Positions 40,656 to 51,022 of a DNA stretch of 64,000 nt are shown one piece after another; within the stretch, counting starts at the first letter, position 1; each line of letters starts with the position of its first letter. The notes below the pieces were generated by a model. It ran no database searches and had not been told where the DNA came from. It worked only from the letters and a program-made list of their open reading frames with translations. Made by a program: the position numbers and the translations under genes. Origin of the DNA: Phycisphaeraceae bacterium (GTDB lineage: Bacteria; Planctomycetota; Phycisphaerae; Phycisphaerales; UBA1924). The stretch covers positions 248,001 to 312,000 of the forward strand of contig JACKHB010000004.1 in NCBI GenBank assembly GCA_020639195.1, in the 5' to 3' direction.

Positions 40656-41558
40656 TCAGCTTCCCGGGGCGGCGGGTGAACACCGCGCTCGCTGAAAGGA
40701 CGACAGTCCGTCCGCGAGTTCGCTGGAGCGCCGCACGCGATCCTCATCGAGCGGACTCGACATGGTCGGAGTGGTATTCACGTCGATCACAACCGGCTCG
40801 CCATCGCGCATGACGAAGTCGATCTTGCCGTAATCAAGGCCGAGCCGCTCACGCCAGGCCCGGAGTTGCGGCGGCACCTCGGAGCGCTCGCGCAGCCGCC
40901 CGTTTCCGCTCTTGACCTGAGGGTCGCTCGATTCGAGCACACGCACGCGCTCGCTGCCGCCAAAGAATGTGTACATCCGGATCACGTACAGATCGCCCCG
41001 TCGCTCGGGGAGGAACTTCTCGATGACCAGATTCGGGTTTCGGTACACGCGACGCGGCACATGGCCCATGGACTCGAAGAGGTGGTAGCGGCGGAGCACC
41101 CGCGCGCTGCCGAGCATTCGTCGCTCCAGCCAGGGCTCGAGGCTTAGCCGCCTGCGGAGACGTCGGGCGAATGTCCACGGTCGGTCTGGCTCGTTCAGGA
41201 GGGCATCGGTCAGGCCACCGCAATTGCAGTTCGTCTTGACGATGACGGGGCCGACGTGGGGATCTGCCCGCGACACAAGGTTGGCGCTGATCGCGCGCTT
41301 GCGGGTATCGCGGATTCGCTGATTCACGACATTGGGGTGCCCTTGGATCATGTCCCAGTACCGATCTGGGATGTACGACAGGTCAAGGTGCGGGATCAGC
41401 AGGTCGGTATCAATCTCGCGAGCCGGTCCCCGGACGAGTTCGATGCGGATGCCGCGACGCTTCCAGTTCTCGGCGAGCGCCCAGATGCGATAGCCCATGC
41501 GCTCGGCCTCTTGGTGGCGCTCGTGCAGGAGGATGGCGATCGAGCGGATGGGGGGCAT
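40656..41558 (-). CDS. ATP-grasp-like protein, paralogue 2
   Basis: A 300-residue paralogue of the downstream gene. It shares the opening MPPIRSIAILLHERH, DLLIPHLDLSYIP, HPNVVNQRIRD, GPVIVKTNCNCGG, NLVIEKFLPE, GLDYGKIDFVMRDGEPVVIDVNTTP. The long frame upstream of 41558 is an antisense shadow of the symporter gene. No clear ribosome site precedes the ATG (CTACCTCCTC is the wrong sense), so translation may depend on the upstream gene. Divergence between the two paralogues in the region after VKTN suggests different substrates. Confidence 0.8.
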   Translation of the reverse strand: MPPIRSIAILLHERHQEAERMGYRIWALAENWKRRGIRIELVRGPAREIDTDLLIPHLDLSYIPDRYWDMIQGHPNVVNQRIRDTRKRAISANLVSRADPHVGPVIVKTNCNCGGLTDALLNEPDRPWTFARRLRRRLSLEPWLERRMLGSARVLRRYHLFESMGHVPRRVYRNPNLVIEKFLPERRGDLYVIRMYTFFGGSERVRVLESSDPQVKSGNGRLRERSEVPPQLRAWRERLGLDYGKIDFVMRDGEPVVIDVNTTPTMSSPLDEDRVRRSSELADGLSSFQRARCSPAAPGS

Positions 41559-41647
41559 GAGGAGGTAGCAGCGAGGAATCAGGCACCATGAGGCTGAGCG
41601 GACGAGCGGGACTGCATCTCTCCTGCTGCGTCGCGGCGAGCGGACCC

Positions 41648-42913
41648 CTACGGCGCGGAGTCGGCGGTGTCGGGCGGGCTGAATCGGGCGACGACGCACG
41701 CGACGGTGAGATCGGCGGTCACGTTCAGGAGGGTCTTGGCGATATCGGGGATCGCGTCGATCGCGATCAGCAGCAGCACACCCTCGATGGGCACGCCCGC
41801 CGCGACGAGAATCGCCGTCGAACTGTGCGCTCCGCCGCTGGGGGTTCCGGGCGAGGCGAAGCTGATCACCAGCACAAGCCCGGCGTAGGCCAGGATGTCC
41901 GCGGAGGACGCGTCGATGCCGTAGACGTGCACGAGGAACAAGTACTTGAGCAGACCGCTGATCGTGCGGTTCGCCTTGAACACCGCGACCGACAGCGGCA
42001 GCACAAGGCCGTTGACCTGTTCCGGCAGGCCCAGGCGTCGCCCGGAATCGAGCAGGGCCGGAAGGGAGGCGATCGAGGAGCGCGTCCCCATCGCAACGGC
42101 CTGCGCTGGCGCGGCGGCATGGGCGAATCGCGAGATCGATACGCGCCCGAGGAACAGAGCGGCGGGATAGCACAGGAGTGTCAGGATCAGCAGCATGGCG
42201 ATCACGATGACGACGAACGCCCCGAGCGATCCCATTGCGTCAAGTCCATTGCGCGAGGAGAGAGAGAAGGTGAGCGAGAACACGCCCACCGGGGCTGCCA
42301 AGAGCAGCCAGCCGAGCAGAACCAGCAGGAGTTGCAGCGCGGCGTGCACGGGATCGAGGATCGCGCGCCTGGCGGGCGCAGGCAGACGCGACATGGCCAG
42401 CGCCGAAGCAAGCGCGACCAGGACGATCGCCAGCAGGTTGCCGTTGAGCAGGGCGCGATCGAACCGGTCGCCGAAGATCCCGGTGAGCCAACTGTGCTCT
42501 GGGGCTTCGGACCTGGGGTGCGCAACCGCAATCGCCTGTCCCATCGATCCCTGCGGGACATCGAGGAGCGCGAAGGAAATCGGCGTGAGCGCAAGCGTCA
42601 GGATTGCGCCGGCGAGCAGGAAGGCCAGAAAGCACACGAGCGAGAGCAGGCCCATGCGACCGGGCGCGGTCCGGATTCGGCCGGCAATGGCGTCGATGAG
42701 GATGCAGACCAGAAGCGGGTACGCGAGGATGCGCAGCGAGTCGCCCCACAATTGGCCGAGAGGCTCGATCACGTTGGCGATCTGGGCGCCGAGGGTTGGC
42801 CGGACCTCGTGAGCCGCGAAGCCGCCCGCGAAGCCCATGAGCAGGGCCAGCAGGGTCACGCCGGTGAGCGGGCGGGAGGTGCCGTCGGAAGCGGCGCGAG
42901 CGGAGTCCGTCAC
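41648..42913 (-). CDS. Dicarboxylate/amino acid:cation symporter (DAACS/GltP family)
   Basis: Inner-membrane symporter of 421 residues for dicarboxylates or acidic amino acids. It is strongly hydrophobic with about eight membrane segments and re-entrant loops. The family sequence ASLPALLDSGRRLGLPEQVNGLVLPLSVAVFK carries the Ser-rich loop, and SFASPGTPSGGAHSSTAILVAAG and IDAIPDIAKTLLNVTADLTVA match the ligand-binding region of GltPh/GltP, including Asp and Asn of the last helix. It lies 78 bases downstream of a dockerin gene and 89 bases upstream of the ATP-grasp pair. Confidence 0.9.
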   Translation of the reverse strand: MTDSARAASDGTSRPLTGVTLLALLMGFAGGFAAHEVRPTLGAQIANVIEPLGQLWGDSLRILAYPLLVCILIDAIAGRIRTAPGRMGLLSLVCFLAFLLAGAILTLALTPISFALLDVPQGSMGQAIAVAHPRSEAPEHSWLTGIFGDRFDRALLNGNLLAIVLVALASALAMSRLPAPARRAILDPVHAALQLLLVLLGWLLLAAPVGVFSLTFSLSSRNGLDAMGSLGAFVVIVIAMLLILTLLCYPAALFLGRVSISRFAHAAAPAQAVAMGTRSSIASLPALLDSGRRLGLPEQVNGLVLPLSVAVFKANRTISGLLKYLFLVHVYGIDASSADILAYAGLVLVISFASPGTPSGGAHSSTAILVAAGVPIEGVLLLIAIDAIPDIAKTLLNVTADLTVACVVARFSPPDTADSAP

Positions 42914-42991
42914 GCGATCATGGTACAGGAACCCGAGATCGTTGAGTGATCCGACGGCCCGTTCGGCGACGGTCAGCGATCGGCGGCTTGG

Positions 42992-44137
42992 TCAGCAGCC
43001 CCGAGCGAACAGATCGAGGTAGAAGAAGAAGTCGTCGGCGTCGCGGTCTCCATCGCCGTCGAGATCCGCCGCGGCGTCACCCGCCGCGAAGAGATTGAGG
43101 TATGCAAAGAAATCATCACCGTCGGCGTCGCCATCGCCATCCACATCCGCGGCGCAGTCGACCAGACCGTCGAGGCGAAACACGATGACCGTGTTGGCGC
43201 TGATGGGGTCGCCATCGTCAACGATGCCGATCAGCGCATGCCCGCCCGATCCCAGGGCCGGGCCGAGACACAGCCCCTCCAGATTCGTCTGGCCGCCGGA
43301 GTAGAGCAGCGACTTGCTGACCGGCGTGTACGTTGCGCCCTGCAGCCCGGCCAGGGCCGAGATGTCGCTCGCGCCGGAACGGTCGATCTCGAAGATGCGC
43401 GTCAGCAGCAGCGGATCGGTCAATGCGAGCGATCGCTCCAGGCCGAGCAGGGTGCCATCGGGCAGGGCGACGAGGTCGGACAGTCCGCTTTGGCCCGGAT
43501 TGCCGATCGGGATGTATGGGCCGTGCATCGGCTCAACGACGTACGCGAACTGGGCCAGCGCGGCGCCGCTCGACGCATCGATGTGCAGCAGACGCACGAC
43601 CGTGCCCGCGCTGGGCGTGGCGGCGGGTCCATCGGGTGTGAGTGCCTCTTCGTTGGCGGTCCAGACGAGTGCGGCGGCGATCGAGAGCGATTCGAGGCCA
43701 CGATTGCCCCGTCGCGAGGCGAAGACGGCCGGCGTGGGGATCGTGCGCACCAGCGCGCCATCGGCGAGAGCAAACTCCTTGAGCGTCATCGGTCCCTCGT
43801 CGCTGACAAGGACCGTGCCGGGCCCGCTCAGAGCGATGCCCTCGTGATCGCCCGATGAGGTCAACGACAGCCCCGCGACGTTGGAGATCGAGTCTATCTC
43901 TCCGGCGGGGTCAAGCGCAAGATCGAAGAGCACGAGCTTGTTGCTGTTGTCCATGGCCGCGGCATACCTCGTGCCGCCGAGCCGGGTGACGCCGCTGAGG
44001 CCGGTGATGGTGAAGGAGGCGCCGTGCTGGTCGGTGGTCGAGGAGGGCAGATTTGCGGAATCGATGTGGCTGATGGACAGCTGCGCCGAGGCCGCGCAGG
44101 TCGCGAGGACCGATGCTGCGATGGCCGTGCGAAGCAT
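42992..44137 (-). CDS. Phytase-esterase-like secreted protein with GC-type dockerin
   Basis: Exported protein of about 381 residues, start at 44137 (ATG, GGAGG upstream) with signal LRTAIAASVLATCAASAQ. The body matches the 'esterase-like activity of phytase' propeller family: LSGVTRLGGTRYAAAMDNS, SGDHEGIALSG, VLVSDEGPMTLKEF, RGNRGLESLS and GLSDLVALPDGTLLGLERS. The dockerin (DVDGDGDADGDDFFAYLNLF and DLDGDGDRDADDFFFYLDLF) ends ARGC. Probably a phosphate- or ester-related extracellular protein; activity is unproven. The long upstream frame (to 44518) is a shadow of atpA. Confidence 0.88.
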   Translation of the reverse strand: MLRTAIAASVLATCAASAQLSISHIDSANLPSSTTDQHGASFTITGLSGVTRLGGTRYAAAMDNSNKLVLFDLALDPAGEIDSISNVAGLSLTSSGDHEGIALSGPGTVLVSDEGPMTLKEFALADGALVRTIPTPAVFASRRGNRGLESLSIAAALVWTANEEALTPDGPAATPSAGTVVRLLHIDASSGAALAQFAYVVEPMHGPYIPIGNPGQSGLSDLVALPDGTLLGLERSLALTDPLLLTRIFEIDRSGASDISALAGLQGATYTPVSKSLLYSGGQTNLEGLCLGPALGSGGHALIGIVDDGDPISANTVIVFRLDGLVDCAADVDGDGDADGDDFFAYLNLFAAGDAAADLDGDGDRDADDFFFYLDLFARGC

Positions 44138-44255
44138 GTGCCCACCTCCCGGGTCGCCCTGCGCGCGCGAACCCCGGAAGAAGTGTACGTGACGCCCTTC
44201 GCCGGATCGGTTCAGATTCCACTCCGTCGGTCCGAGAACGGGCGGAGTTCGCGGC

Positions 44256-45809
<1,554 letters not shown>

Positions 45810-45949
45810 GGCGACGACCCTCTCGCGCTCCCACCGGGCGCGGCGTCCGAGCCTGGCTCGGAGGTGTTGAATCCCCGGCGGACCACCCGCCAATCGAGGG
45901 GGCCCAAGGGTAGGGGCACCGGTTCGCGCCGTCTCGCCGCGAGAGTGGG

Positions 45950-46999
45950 TCAGCCGGGAGTGTCCTCGGGCGTGGGCTCGGCCGGTCGGCGCCGGACCCG
46001 AACTCGGACGGTCAGATCCGCTTCCTCCACGACCACGCCCTGCGGCAGGCCCGCGATCCGGACCCGGCGAGGCGGCATTTCCACCCAGGCTTCCGAGGTG
46101 CCCGTGGCGGTCTCCATCTCGCCGGGCGACAGGGCCACCTCCGCGGTGATCTGGTACCGCTTGCTGGGCCCGATCTGGGAGATCAGGTCGGTCGGGCCCG
46201 TGAGTGTGACCTGGTTGAGGAACAAAGACCCGTCTGCCATCTCGACGTCAAAGGTATTGAACGCCAACGAAGGCACCGAGAAGTAGAACGGGATCGAACT
46301 GAACGCCTGCGTCGAGGTTCTGGTCTGGAGCGTGAACGAGACATCGACCACGCCCGTCTCGAGACCGACGCCGGGGACGTTCCTGAGCGCCGAGGGGATC
46401 TCGACCAGCACGCCGGGGATCGTGGTTCGAGCACCCGGGCGCAGGTCCGCCAGCGCGGATTGCGGGACGCGAGCGATCAGCCTGGCGTCGGGGTCGAGCG
46501 AGATCCGCACTGGCAGGCGCAGGCGAACCGTCGGCGGACTGACCTCGACCGACCCTGCGACCTGTCCCCCTGACACCTCGGCGACCACGGGCACGTCCAC
46601 GAGGTGCAGCGCATCGACGACGATCGAGACCGTGGGCGGCTCCACGTGCGTGATGGTCGCTCCGCTCTGTGCGAAGACGGGATGGCGGCGCAACGCCTCG
46701 GCCAGGCGGATGACGCCGCTGACCTCGCCCACCTGACGGGTGTCGAGCGTCAGCGAGTCCATGCCGCGGATGACGCGCCGCAGTTCCTCGATCTCACCGA
46801 TCGAGCCGGCGACGCGGAACTCGACCGGCCCCTGCCACGAGTCGCTCGGATCCACACTCAGCGCGATCGCGGTGTTGCCGCTGTCGAGCCGAACGACCGC
46901 CTGCAGCGACTGCGTGGAGAGGCTCTCGCCCTCGGCGAAGATCCAGACCAGCAGCGTGACGCCGAGCACCATGATCAGCGTCTTGACATGCTCGCTCAC
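45950..46999 (-). CDS. cdaR: YbbR/CdaR-like membrane protein
   Basis: Partner protein of the diadenylate cyclase. The GTG at 46999 overlaps the cdaA stop (GTGA); the longer frame upstream is the cdaA shadow. The 349-residue protein has an N-terminal membrane segment (TLIMVLGVTLLVWIFAEGES) and several beta-rich YbbR-type repeats outside the membrane (for example PVVAEVSGGQVAGSVEVSPPTVRL and ISQIGPSKRYQITAEV). In Firmicutes CdaR binds and modulates CdaA. Sequence alone would leave this weak, but the position next to cdaA supports it. Confidence 0.75.
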   Translation of the reverse strand: MSEHVKTLIMVLGVTLLVWIFAEGESLSTQSLQAVVRLDSGNTAIALSVDPSDSWQGPVEFRVAGSIGEIEELRRVIRGMDSLTLDTRQVGEVSGVIRLAEALRRHPVFAQSGATITHVEPPTVSIVVDALHLVDVPVVAEVSGGQVAGSVEVSPPTVRLRLPVRISLDPDARLIARVPQSALADLRPGARTTIPGVLVEIPSALRNVPGVGLETGVVDVSFTLQTRTSTQAFSSIPFYFSVPSLAFNTFDVEMADGSLFLNQVTLTGPTDLISQIGPSKRYQITAEVALSPGEMETATGTSEAWVEMPPRRVRIAGLPQGVVVEEADLTVRVRVRRRPAEPTPEDTPG

Positions 47000-47916
47000 G
47001 CGGCGTCCTCCTTCTTGGAGGGAGCCGGCGGATCGGACGCGGGGGGGGGCAGGGCCTGACCGAGGTCTTCTTCGTCGGCCGAGTCGTCCGATGATGCCCC
47101 CGACGTACCGCGCTGCAGACGCTGGCGCAGCGTGTCGCGCAGGTCGTCCAGTGTGAGCGGGCGCGAGAGCTTGCCGCGTTCGGCGATACGGATATTGCCC
47201 GTCTCCTCGCTGACCACGATGACGACCGCGTCGCACTCGCGGGTCAGGCCCACCGCGGCCCGATGGCGGGAGCCCAGCGAAGGATCGGGCATCTCCTCGG
47301 GATCGGCCAGGGGCAACTGCACTCCCGCCGCGTGGACCCGGTTGTCCCGGATGACGACCGCCAGGTCGTGCAGGGCCGAGCCCGGGAAGAAGATGGTCTG
47401 CAGAATCCTCGCGGACATTTCCGCGTTCAGTGTTGTCCCGCCCTCGACCAGGCCCTGCAGCCCCACGTTGCGCTCGAGCACCATGAGGGCCCCGAACCTC
47501 GCTTTGCTCAGGAACCCTGCGGCGTCCACGAGGGCGTCAGCCGTCTGGTCGATCTCGGCGCGCGAGGCACGGAAGAACGGCGTCTCACCCAGCCTGATCA
47601 GCGCCCGGCGCAGTTCAGGCTGGAACACCACGACCAGCGCGACCGCAACGAGCTGGAGGAACCCATTGGAGAGGAACTTGAGGCGCGGGAACGACTCGCT
47701 GCCGCCGAGCGTCCGGAGCAGGATCGCGCCGAACACAAGCAACATCAACAGGACAAACAGGCCGCGGATGGCTCCCGCCGCGCGAGTGCCCTGCACGAAC
47801 CGGACGATCCCATAGATGACCACGCCGATGACGATGAGCTCGAGCAGGACCTCGAGCGGCGAGTACGTCCCGATGCGGCGGGCCAACTCACGCAGTCGTT
47901 CGAAGAGCGTGTCCAA
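46996..47916 (-). CDS. cdaA: Diadenylate cyclase CdaA with altered DGA motif
   Basis: Makes cyclic di-AMP from two ATP. The 306-residue protein has about three N-terminal membrane segments (residues 22-100), then the DAC domain. The RHR motif (GSRHRAAVGLTR) is intact, as are FQPELRRAL and VVSEETGNIRIAERG. The motif that is normally LHDGAVII reads LHDLAVVI, so the Gly of DGA is Leu; the codon CTG is clear in the sequence. The catalytic Asp is kept. A Pro/Ser/Asp-rich tail of about 40 residues follows. It overlaps cdaR, as in the cdaA-cdaR operon of Firmicutes; glmM is not adjacent. Confidence 0.92.
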   Translation of the reverse strand: MDTLFERLRELARRIGTYSPLEVLLELIVIGVVIYGIVRFVQGTRAAGAIRGLFVLLMLLVFGAILLRTLGGSESFPRLKFLSNGFLQLVAVALVVVFQPELRRALIRLGETPFFRASRAEIDQTADALVDAAGFLSKARFGALMVLERNVGLQGLVEGGTTLNAEMSARILQTIFFPGSALHDLAVVIRDNRVHAAGVQLPLADPEEMPDPSLGSRHRAAVGLTRECDAVVIVVSEETGNIRIAERGKLSRPLTLDDLRDTLRQRLQRGTSGASSDDSADEEDLGQALPPPASDPPAPSKKEDAA

Positions 47917-48015
47917 GTGGGAGTCTCGGCTGACCTCGGCGTCACGTCCTGCTTCAGTCTACTCTCATGTCCGTTTCTTCGCCCGAACTGGACCACCGGA
48001 TCGAGTGGTTTTCCC

Positions 48016-49098
48016 GTGAAAGTCGACTCTCGCTCGCGCTCCAACGCCCGCGACCGGCGCATCGTCACTCGGTTGGGCGAGTGGTTCGAGGCCAACGCGC
48101 GACCGATGGCCTGGCGCGATGCCCCGCCCGGGAAGCGAGATCCGTACCGGACCCTCGTCAGCGAGCTGATGCTCCAGCAGACCCAGGCCGCACGCGTTGA
48201 GGATCGCTTCGCCAGATTCATCGACCGATTCCCGTCCATCGATGCGCTCGCCGACGCACACGAAGCCGACGTCCTGGCGATGTGGTCTGGGCTGGGCTAC
48301 TACCGACGGGCGCGACACTTGCACGCCGCGGCCCAGGCGCTCCGCAGAGACCATGCGGGCGTCATGCCCCGCGCGGCGCCGGCGCTGCGGGCGATGCCCG
48401 GCATCGGGAGGTACACCGCCGGCGCGATCGCGAGCCTGTGCTTTGATGACCCCGTTCCAGCGGTCGACGGCAACGTCTCGCGTGTGCTCGACCGGCTCGA
48501 AGGGGCAAGTCTCGGCGATTCCCGAGAGAGTGAGCGGCGAGCATGGTGCCGGGCGGATGAACTCATGCGGGCCACAGGGCGCCCGGGTCTGCTCACCGAG
48601 TCGCTGATCGAGCTGGGAGCGACCGTCTGCACACCCCGGTCTCCCGCGTGCGATCGATGCCCCATCGCAAGGGACTGCCGCTCGGCGGGAATCGCCGAGC
48701 AACGGCGAGCCGAGACACCGCGCCGGCGCGAGATGTGGTGCGCTGCCCTGCTGGTCCGCGACGCTCGCGCTCGCCTGCTCGTCGAGCGCCGACCGGACGC
48801 GGGCCTCTGGGCGGGCCTGCACCAGACCCCGACGCTCGAATCACTCTCGGGACCGATACCGTCGCGAACTGTCCGGTCCGCGCTGCCCGTCTCGGGCACC
48901 CGCCGGATCGACCGATTCGACGTTCAGACCTCCCATCGCCACGTGCATTTCGATGTCTACCTCTCCTCGCCCCTGCCGCGAGCGCGGCTCGCCGGCAACG
49001 GTCGGCACTGGTTATCGCCCCGATCCATCGAGCCGCTTGCGCTGGGAACACCCCAGAGACGCATCCTGCTCAGGACGCCCGGTATGCTCCGCGCGTGA
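48016..49098 (+). CDS. mutY: A/G-specific adenine glycosylase
   Basis: Removes adenine mispaired with 8-oxoguanine. The GTG at 48016 starts a 360-residue protein; the longer upstream frame is an antisense shadow of cdaA. Motifs: catalytic Glu in SELMLQQTQ, helix-hairpin-helix PGIGRYTAGAIASL, catalytic Asp in AVDGNVSRVLDRL, iron-sulfur cysteines CTPRSPACDRCPIARDC (spacing 6-2-5), and a C-terminal NUDIX-like domain (LLVERRPDAGLWAGLHQTPT). All key residues are present. Its stop overlaps the GTG of the glycosyltransferase gene. Confidence 0.95.
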   Translation: MKVDSRSRSNARDRRIVTRLGEWFEANARPMAWRDAPPGKRDPYRTLVSELMLQQTQAARVEDRFARFIDRFPSIDALADAHEADVLAMWSGLGYYRRARHLHAAAQALRRDHAGVMPRAAPALRAMPGIGRYTAGAIASLCFDDPVPAVDGNVSRVLDRLEGASLGDSRESERRAWCRADELMRATGRPGLLTESLIELGATVCTPRSPACDRCPIARDCRSAGIAEQRRAETPRRREMWCAALLVRDARARLLVERRPDAGLWAGLHQTPTLESLSGPIPSRTVRSALPVSGTRRIDRFDVQTSHRHVHFDVYLSSPLPRARLAGNGRHWLSPRSIEPLALGTPQRRILLRTPGMLRA

Positions 49099-49874
49099 GG
49101 CTCGGCGTCATCATCCCGGCGTACAACGAGGCTCCGCTGCTGCCGCGGGCCATCGAACGGCTCGATGCAATGCCGCCGCCCGCCGCCGAGTCGGGTGAGC
49201 CGATTCAGCGCGTGATCATCCTGGTCGACGACGGTTCCAACGATGGCACGGCGGAACTCGTCCGCGCCCTGGGCCAGCGCGCTGACATCGAGGCGCGCCT
49301 GCACCAAAGAAACCGGGGCAAGGGCGCCGCGATCCGCACCGGACTCGACGTCGCGCTCGAACTCGGCGTGGACATCGCGTTGATCCACGACGCCGATCTC
49401 GAGTACGACCCAGCCGACCACGCCGCGGCCCTGGCGCCCATCCTGGCCGGACAGGCGGACGCGGTCATCGGGTCTCGCTTCATCGGGCAATCCCACCGCG
49501 TCCTGTACTACTGGCACTCGCTGGCCAACCGCGTGATCACGCTGTGCAGCAACCTGCTGACCAATCTGAATCTCACCGATATCGAGTGCTGCACCAAGGC
49601 CTTCTCGCGTCCGGTGCTCGAACGCCTCAGGCTTAGAGAGAACCGGTTCGGCGTCGAGCCCGAACTGATCGCTCGCCTGGCGAAGATGCGCCTCGCCCAG
49701 CCCGGCGGTCGCCCGCGCCGCCTGCGTATCTTCGAGGTCGGCGTCCGGTACGCGGGGCGCACCTACGCCGAGGGCAAGAAGATCGACTGGCGAGACGGCG
49801 TGCGCGCGCTGTGGTGCATCTTCAGGTACAACCTGTTCGCAAGGCGAAGCGCAAACAGCAAACGGCGAGCATGA
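49095..49874 (+). CDS. Family 2 glycosyltransferase (dolichyl-phosphate mannosyltransferase-like)
   Basis: Cytoplasmic or membrane-associated GT2 of 259 residues that probably transfers a sugar from a nucleotide sugar to a lipid carrier. The GTG at 49095 overlaps the mutY stop. Motifs: VIIPAYNEAPLLPRAIE, VDDGSNDGTAELV, NRGKGAAIRTGL, the metal-binding DADLEYDP and VIGSRF, all of the DPM1/GtrB type. The C-terminal basic stretch has no membrane anchor. The acceptor is unknown. It is convergent with a dockerin gene. Confidence 0.9.
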   Translation: MRLGVIIPAYNEAPLLPRAIERLDAMPPPAAESGEPIQRVIILVDDGSNDGTAELVRALGQRADIEARLHQRNRGKGAAIRTGLDVALELGVDIALIHDADLEYDPADHAAALAPILAGQADAVIGSRFIGQSHRVLYYWHSLANRVITLCSNLLTNLNLTDIECCTKAFSRPVLERLRLRENRFGVEPELIARLAKMRLAQPGGRPRRLRIFEVGVRYAGRTYAEGKKIDWRDGVRALWCIFRYNLFARRSANSKRRA

Positions 49875-49955
49875 GCAGAGCGACCGAGTGCGCGCAGATC
49901 CCGCTCTTGGTCTTCGGGCTCGGCTCCTCGTTCTCTGCCGCTTACCTGGCCCTCT

Positions 49956-50855
49956 TCAGCACCCCTGCGCAAACAGGTCCAGATACATGAAGAAGTCGTC
50001 GGCGTCGCGGTCCCCATCGCCGTCGAGGTCGGCCGCGTCGTCTCCGGCCGCGAACAGGTCGAGATACTCGAAGAAGTCGTCCCCGTCGACATCGCCGTCG
50101 TGGTCGATGTCCGCCGGACAGCCCGGATCCGCGGCGAACTCGGCGCTGATCCAGTGGGTGTTGTACGCCGGCAGATCGACGGTCTGCAGCACGTTTCCAA
50201 GCTTGTCCAACTGGTAGCAATCCACCACGCCGCCGTTGAACGCGCCGGTGATCCAGAACGTGTCGTCGGCCGCGTCGTACGCCAGTCCGTACCCGGCGCC
50301 GCCGATGTAGGGCGTCGAGATGTCCTGGAGCAGAGTACCCGCCAGGTCGTACTGCATCAGCCCCTGGAACCCACCGAAGTTCTTCGCGAGCCAGAGCGTG
50401 TTCGTGCTCGAGTCGAACGCGATGCCGCTGCAGCGCGCCGCCGGCACGAAGTGCACCGACACGCCGGACCAGTCCGTCCCGCCCCTCACCACCGCGAATC
50501 CGCTCGCCGTATCGTTGTGCGCGACCCCGTAGTTGAAAGTGCCGTCCGTCGTCGCGTCGTACACGTCGGTGAATCCCGGGTTGGGATACTGCGGTCCGCC
50601 AATCGGACTCCCGCCAAGGTCGTACTCCTGACCGTTCTGGCTCGGGTTCCGCCCGAGCACGCGGACCGTCGAATCGATCGCCAGCGCGCTCTCTCGGGAC
50701 GGGCCGCTGTTGTTCCACGCAGTCACGAGCACGCCGTTGCGAACAATCACCGCCTCGTTCGTGTCATAGGCGATCATGTACAACGGGCTCGATTGCGCAA
50801 GGGCATTTCCCGCGGCCCCACACACCCCGATCACCGCCAGGCTCGTCAGTCGCAT
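49956..50855 (-). CDS. Secreted beta-propeller-like protein with GC-type dockerin
   Basis: Exported protein of about 299 residues. I prefer the ATG at 50855 because GGAG lies 6 bases upstream (within an earlier in-frame ATG at 50867), giving the signal RLTSLAVIGVCGAAGNALAQ. The body has propeller-like strands (YMIAYDTNEAVIVRNG, TNTLWLAKNFGGFQGLMQYD, DDTFWITGAFNGGVVDCYQ). It resembles the 3065-3949 protein in arrangement (both contain 'DG..NY.v....asGF' and 'W.SAEFA' type segments), so the two may be paralogues. The dockerin (DIDHDGDVDGDDFFEYLDLF and DLDGDGDRDADDFFMYLDLF) ends AQGC. Confidence 0.87.
   Translation of the reverse strand: MRLTSLAVIGVCGAAGNALAQSSPLYMIAYDTNEAVIVRNGVLVTAWNNSGPSRESALAIDSTVRVLGRNPSQNGQEYDLGGSPIGGPQYPNPGFTDVYDATTDGTFNYGVAHNDTASGFAVVRGGTDWSGVSVHFVPAARCSGIAFDSSTNTLWLAKNFGGFQGLMQYDLAGTLLQDISTPYIGGAGYGLAYDAADDTFWITGAFNGGVVDCYQLDKLGNVLQTVDLPAYNTHWISAEFAADPGCPADIDHDGDVDGDDFFEYLDLFAAGDDAADLDGDGDRDADDFFMYLDLFAQGC
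49980..50042. repeat. Dockerin-coding dispersed repeat, copy B
   Basis: Matches copy A (36341-36403) at 57 of 63 bases. It codes for the last dockerin loop and helix of the propeller-like protein. The two host proteins are unrelated outside the dockerin. Confidence 0.6.
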
Positions 50856-51022
50856 GCTTCGCTCCATTTGGGTCGCGGGTCAGCATATCTCACGCCTTCG
50901 GTTCCTCAAAGGGAATCCCGTGGACCCCGTCCGTCAGGAATCGAGAACCGAGAGCGGCAACGGACCGAACCTGATTCTGCGGCGCGCCCCGGCGCAGGGC
51001 CGCGCCCCCGTACCATCCCCCG

